DNA of 64,000 bases. Source: an uncultured Pseudomonadota bacterium. GTDB lineage: Bacteria > Pseudomonadota > Gammaproteobacteria > Ga0077536. Under the pieces are notes generated by a model. The model worked only from the letters and a program-made list of their open reading frames with translations. It did no database searches and was not told where the DNA came from. This document shows positions 59,583 to 64,000 of this stretch, piece after piece (within the stretch, counting starts at the first letter, position 1; each line of letters begins with the position of its first letter). The stretch covers positions 89,417-153,416 of the forward strand of contig CAIKBL010000025.1 of assembly GCA_903825645.1 (NCBI GenBank). The letters are read 5' to 3'. Both the position numbers and the translations under genes were made by a program.

Positions 59583-60560
59583 ATGCTGAGGCCTGCGGAC
59601 GTCCTCGCGTGCCGAACCCTTCTATGCGCTGACCAGCGCTTCCGCGCACATCAAACCGGCGCCGGACACCCGGAGTGCCCGGCGAGACTCAGTGCAATAG
59701 AGAAAATGCTAGGGCGCTGCTCGTGGGCCTCCGAACTTAAGCGCACCGCACCGCAACCCGCCCAACTAGAGTGGGTGGAGGAACTCCACAGCTACGACTA
59801 TATCCGTCGGGCAAAGAAAGCCTGCGGGCTCGGCGAGACATTTTTGGACACCCGCGACGTATCTATCGGCAGCGAATCCTTCGACGTCGCTCTACTGGCG
59901 GTAGGTGCAGGATTAGCGATAGCAGACGAAGTCATGAGCGGCGCATTCGATAACGCTTTTGCGATGATCCGCCCACCCGGCCATCACGCTGAAAGGAATC
60001 AGGCGCTAGGGTTTTGTCTGTTCAACAACGTAGGCATCGTTGCACGATATCTACAGAAGTTTCATCACCTGGACAAAATCGCTATCCTTGATTGGGATGT
60101 GCACCACGGCAATGGGACCCAGCACGCTTTCGAAGAGGATCCCTCCGTCTTTTATATTAGCACGCACCAATATCCCTACTATCCAGGAACCGGTCATCAC
60201 TCGGAGACGGGTTTCGGTCGTGGCGCTGGTGCTACGTTAAACTGTCCATTGGCAGCCGGTTCGGGAGATTTGGACTACGAACGCGTTTTTGTCGAGAAAG
60301 TGCTACCTGCGCTAAACCGCTTCAAGCCAGAGGCGATCATCGTCTCCGCTGGTTTTGATGCGCATCAGGATGATCCGCTCGCCGATATGATGGTGACCAC
60401 CGCTTGTTTTCGATGGATGACATCACGCGTGATGGAATGCGCAGATAGGCACTCAAGTGGTCGAATTTTATCTCTCTTAGAAGGCGGCTATAACCTAGAA
60501 AAATTAGCGGAGTGCGTCGTGGCACACCTTGCGGTGTTAAGTGGGCAGATAGAAGCCTAG
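59583..60560 (+). CDS. Histone deacetylase / acetoin utilization family protein
   Basis: 'AGHPECPARL', 'FAMIRPPGHHAERNQALGFCLFNNVGIVARYL', 'AILDWDVHHGNGTQHAFEEDPSVFYISTHQYPYYPGTG', 'VSAGFDAHQDDPLA'. Confidence 0.95.
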   Translation: MLRPADVLACRTLLCADQRFRAHQTGAGHPECPARLSAIEKMLGRCSWASELKRTAPQPAQLEWVEELHSYDYIRRAKKACGLGETFLDTRDVSIGSESFDVALLAVGAGLAIADEVMSGAFDNAFAMIRPPGHHAERNQALGFCLFNNVGIVARYLQKFHHLDKIAILDWDVHHGNGTQHAFEEDPSVFYISTHQYPYYPGTGHHSETGFGRGAGATLNCPLAAGSGDLDYERVFVEKVLPALNRFKPEAIIVSAGFDAHQDDPLADMMVTTACFRWMTSRVMECADRHSSGRILSLLEGGYNLEKLAECVVAHLAVLSGQIEA

Positions 60561-60653
60561 TTGATAGCGTCTGCACCAGTAGAAAAACCGATGGATTCAA
60601 ATCGTACACCGTTTCCCCTAGTATCAAGCTAACAGAATCTTGGATGAACGACC

Positions 60654-61427
60654 ATGACACAGAACCTTTTTGATCTTACTGGCAAGGTCGCTTTGATTAC
60701 AGGCGGCAGTCGCGGACTCGGCCGAGAAATGGCGCTTGCCTTCGCGGATCAGGGGGCTCATGTTGCCGTGGCAAGTCGCAAAATAGAACAATGTGAAAAA
60801 ACAGCGGCCGAAATCGCCGAGCGCGGTGTGCAATCCTTCGCGCACGCCTGTCACGTCGCAAAATGGGCCGAAATTGAGACATTGGTCGAGGCTACCTACG
60901 CGCGATTCGGACGGGTAGACATTCTCGTCAACAACGCCGGTCTTTCTCCTCTCTATACTTCTCTCGATGAAATCTCGGAAGAATTATTCGATAAAGTGAT
61001 TGGCATAAATCTGAAGGGGCCATTTCGGCTGAGCGCACTCATTGCTAAGCGCATGATGGCGGCAGGTGGGGGATCGATCATCAACATTTCCAGTACGGCC
61101 GCAGTCACTCCTAGCCCGGCATCCGAGCCTTATTGCTCCGCGAAAGCTGGTATCAACGCACTGACGCGGTCGATGGCTTCTGCGTACGGGCCTACCGTTC
61201 GTGTCAACTGCATAATGCCAGGCCCGTTTTTGACTGATATTTCTAAAGCGTGGGATATGGACGCTTTCCAGGCCGGCGCGAAAACAGGCATTCCCCTCCA
61301 GCGAGGTGGGCAACCGAGAGAAATCGTCGGCGCCGCGTTGTATCTCGCAAGCGACGCCTCCAGCTTCACGACGGGTGCTCTTATCGCAGTCGACGGTGGC
61401 TCTCAGGGTAATCCACGAATTCTTTAA
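60654..61427 (+). CDS. SDR-family oxidoreductase
   Basis: 'VALITGGSRGLGREMALAFADQGAHVAVASR', 'VNNAGLSPLY', 'YCSAKAGINALTRSMASAYGPTVRVNCIMPGPFLTDI'. Confidence 0.92.
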   Translation: MTQNLFDLTGKVALITGGSRGLGREMALAFADQGAHVAVASRKIEQCEKTAAEIAERGVQSFAHACHVAKWAEIETLVEATYARFGRVDILVNNAGLSPLYTSLDEISEELFDKVIGINLKGPFRLSALIAKRMMAAGGGSIINISSTAAVTPSPASEPYCSAKAGINALTRSMASAYGPTVRVNCIMPGPFLTDISKAWDMDAFQAGAKTGIPLQRGGQPREIVGAALYLASDASSFTTGALIAVDGGSQGNPRIL

Positions 61428-61472
61428 GTCGTGTCCCTCTAAGCGGCGCGTCCGCCCCCCCTGCGACGTTTG

Positions 61473-62411
61473 TCAGGGGTTGGGTTCCTGGATAACGTAA
61501 TTCAGAGCCGTAAAAAAACTCGTGCCGGATGCGAAATTTTGCTCGTCGGCAGCTAGCGCTGCATAACAAGATCCGCTCAGAAAATCTTCAACGTCATTCA
61601 TATTAGCAAACGACATCACACCTATACCGTCGATGCGATCACCGACTTCATCATAAAGTCGATCCCCTGCCTCACTAATATTGACCAGCTGGGCATAACG
61701 ACGAATCAGCGTTTTACTGCTAGGCAGTCGATTCAACATATCGGCGTGCTGTGTCATCCAGTAACCGCGAAACCGCTCCCGGGAATAATCCGCATTGCGG
61801 ACATGCGCCCTGATCAAGATGATTGGATCGCGACGCCGATCGCCTCGGTTAAAAACCACGTGTTCTTCTGCGACATGGAACCCAAATCCTCTGATAAACA
61901 CGGCCTCGTCCGGCACGATTTTATCGCCGTACTTACCTTCATCGACGTTAAAAAAAGCCTCAAGATCCCTTTTCGAGCTATACCCGAGCTGCGCAATGCC
62001 GTCCCACGCAGGCCGCTGATAAGATTCACAATCAGCAGCCGGGGATGTGGGAAGTACTCCGGCAGCGGTAAGCTTCGGTGCGTAAGGCGGCGCCCGCTGC
62101 GACGTTGGCCCAGCGGGTATCCGGTGTTGCTGCAGATAGTAAGTTAACAACTCGGTTTGTCGATCGCTTGGCCCGTCCCGGTGCAGAATCTTCGGCCCGT
62201 GCACCTTGCGCCAATATTCATCAAAAGCTTCCCACTCGAGTTGCGGTTTTTCCGTCAGTGCGAGCCGCCGGTCTAGTGTTCCGGATTCCTCGACGCCCTC
62301 TCCCGCCTTGTTGACGTTATAGCCCGGTCTAGCGCGACGAACCTCTTCAGGCGCTTGACTGTCGGCACGAATAACTAGAGCGTTCAACACAATTAATGGT
62401 GACTGACTCAT
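61473..62411 (-). CDS. EthD-domain protein, apparently two EthD-like modules
   Basis: Two EthD-like motifs: 'FDEYWRKVHGPKILHRD' and 'FRGYWMTQHADMLNRLPSS', plus repeat 'DEAVFIRG... / DVEDFLSG'. Confidence 0.75.
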   Translation of the reverse strand: MSQSPLIVLNALVIRADSQAPEEVRRARPGYNVNKAGEGVEESGTLDRRLALTEKPQLEWEAFDEYWRKVHGPKILHRDGPSDRQTELLTYYLQQHRIPAGPTSQRAPPYAPKLTAAGVLPTSPAADCESYQRPAWDGIAQLGYSSKRDLEAFFNVDEGKYGDKIVPDEAVFIRGFGFHVAEEHVVFNRGDRRRDPIILIRAHVRNADYSRERFRGYWMTQHADMLNRLPSSKTLIRRYAQLVNISEAGDRLYDEVGDRIDGIGVMSFANMNDVEDFLSGSCYAALAADEQNFASGTSFFTALNYVIQEPNP

Positions 62412-62632
62412 TTTGTGCGCGTCTCCTATATGACGTACATATTAGCCGATTAGCGGCTCCGCCTAGACTAGGCCCTCAGCATCCAAGTCCAGACAAGTTA
62501 ATCTGTCAGGGCAAAACGTCGGTTACGGCAAAATGCCAGACTAAACTAGTCGACTACGTGGCCATACCACACATTCTATCGCTCACGTTCTGGTTACATG
62601 GTGACACGACAAAACCCTCGACAAACTAACTC

Positions 62633-63304
62633 CTAAGCGTTTTCACCTACCTCTAGCTTGGCCAGTTTGAAGGGAACTCCACAACCCCCAATGCCGCAAT
62701 ATCCGTTCGGATTCTTAGAGAGGTACTGTTGGTGATAATCCTCAGCGTAATAAAAATTCGACGCTTGTTCGATTTCGGTTGTAATGATTCCGTATCGAGC
62801 GTCCGAAAGATTCCGCTGAAAAATTCGTTTCGAATCCTTCGCCGCTGCCAGCTGCAACCCGTCAGAAAAGTAAATGCCTGATCTGTACTGAGTACCAACA
62901 TCATTTCCCTGGCGCATCCCCTGGGTTGGATCATGAGATTCCCAGAACACTTTTAAAAGTTCCTGATAACTCACCTTGGTCTCATCAAATACAACCCGGA
63001 CCACTTCATTATGCCCGGTTAATCCGGAACACACTTCCTCGTAGGTAGGATTCGGCGTATAGCCCCCGACGTAACCAACGGACGTCGAATGCACCCCCGG
63101 GATCGTCCAAAATTTTCGCTCTGCGCCCCAGAAACATCCGAGTCCGAATAAGGCAAGACCGAGATCGGCTGGAAATGGTGGCAGGAGCTTGGTCTTCAAC
63201 ACGTGATGGAGATCCGTAATCCGCATCACCACACTGCGCCCGGCCAATGCGGCGGACGGCTCTGGCATGCTCTGCTTCATAGTCAACTTAGACATTCGAT
63301 GCAC
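62633..63304 (-). CDS. msrA: Peptide-methionine (S)-S-oxide reductase MsrA
   Basis: '[57 protein letters not shown]', 'RSGIYF', '[23 protein letters not shown]'. Confidence 0.96.
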   Translation of the reverse strand: MHRMSKLTMKQSMPEPSAALAGRSVVMRITDLHHVLKTKLLPPFPADLGLALFGLGCFWGAERKFWTIPGVHSTSVGYVGGYTPNPTYEEVCSGLTGHNEVVRVVFDETKVSYQELLKVFWESHDPTQGMRQGNDVGTQYRSGIYFSDGLQLAAAKDSKRIFQRNLSDARYGIITTEIEQASNFYYAEDYHQQYLSKNPNGYCGIGGCGVPFKLAKLEVGENA

Positions 63305-63369
63305 TCCTGGATTTGCATAGTAGTTTTGACTCTGGCTGCCGGATCATGCATTCGAAAGTGAGGTTTCGC

Positions 63370-63640
63370 TAGCGGGTAGCCCTGCCTGTCTCTGTTCGCC
63401 TTCGTCGATGAGGGCCGGTAGCCAAGTCATGACCGCGACCTCCGTGCCTACGGAGAGCAACCAAGCAGATGACTGACGTCCTACCCGTGGCACTCTACAG
63501 CGACCGCTACAGTATCTTTTTAAAATATGACGCCGAGGACCTTATCCCCATCAGTCCTAGCGCGCGTTGGAACACTTGGGCATCGGGACTGTCTATGCGC
63601 TAAGTCACTGAATACCCGAAGATACCTTGTGACGGCAATG
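63370..63640 (+). pseudogene. Decayed integrase-core transposase fragment (ISNCY-family-like)
   Basis: Frame-broken fragments in collinear order: 'PCLSLFAFVDEGR', 'VMTATSVPTESNQADD', 'LPVALYSDRYSIFLKYDAEDLIPI', 'RALEHLGIGTVYALSH', matching remembered ISNCY pattern LLVFVDDATGRL..FVPAEST..PVALYSDKHGIFRV..RAL..LGI. Confidence 0.6.
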
Positions 63641-64000
63641 CGACCCCGAGTGCCAGTCCGCCCCGTAACACCGCTTGAAACCACTCCCTAATGCCCCACC
63701 CGAAGCGGTTTTTTATTTTCCCTTGACGGAAGCCCAATAATTGCGGGACCGACGAGCGTCACTTTCCCGTCAGAAGCGAAGCAAGCACCGGGATAAAATC
63801 TAAGTGCAGGCGCTATCCTGATCCGCCCCCTCCTGAACTCCTCTATCAGAATGACCATCGCGACCGGGGGTACGGTGTTAGGGCAGGAGCAGACACGACA
63901 AGCGACGTCGAAAACCAATGAAAAAATGGCGATTTGCGGCAGGGCTCACATCCACTTCGGGAACGTACGAATTTTTTCGACACGCTGTAAGCGTATAATG

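Noticed and set aside
63670-63714. ACCGCTT...AAGCGGT followed by T6 resembling a terminator
   Set aside because: 26-nt loop and only a 7-bp stem, with no intact upstream gene on the + strand.
63994-63999. TATAAT at the window edge as a promoter -10
   Set aside because: No acceptable -35 at 16-18 nt spacing and the downstream gene is outside the window.
1-64000. CRISPR arrays, tRNA and rRNA genes, phage genes, toxin-antitoxin or restriction systems
   Set aside because: Scanned for regularly spaced repeats, T-loop-like GGTTCRANNCC stems and signature proteins; none convincing. A tRNAscan-SE/CRISPR finder run would be needed to exclude them fully.

Overview
64 kb window of a proteobacterial (gammaproteobacteria-like) chromosome with about 50 supportable genes. 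It mixes housekeeping genes (pyrC, bioA, rnd, tail-specific protease, rlmI-type methyltransferase, FKBP, msrA, tag, L,D-transpeptidase) with a dense catabolic complement: three CaiB/BaiF CoA-transferases, two acyl-CoA dehydrogenases, two thiolases, four SDRs, an ALDH, a tandem-hotdog MaoC hydratase, an LLM flavin monooxygenase, a flavin reductase, a LigB/DODA-type dioxygenase and EthD proteins. The standout locus is 6277-14898, a compact operon HyuA / zinc-ribbon gamma-like / HyuA / HyuB / small protein / PaaK-type CoA ligase. Its gene order and subunit sizes closely parallel the acetophenone carboxylase operon apcABCDE plus its CoA ligase, here in a genome region rich in O2-dependent enzymes. 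Other observations: a decayed IS256-family element whose exact ends were resolved (24-bp imperfect IRs, 8-bp target duplication CGTTCCTT), an unlabelled decayed ISNCY-like transposase near the window end, a GGDEF protein with a destroyed catalytic motif fused to a cupin domain, a palindromic operator-like repeat, and several unexplained intergenic stretches. All family calls come from reading motifs; no database search was run.
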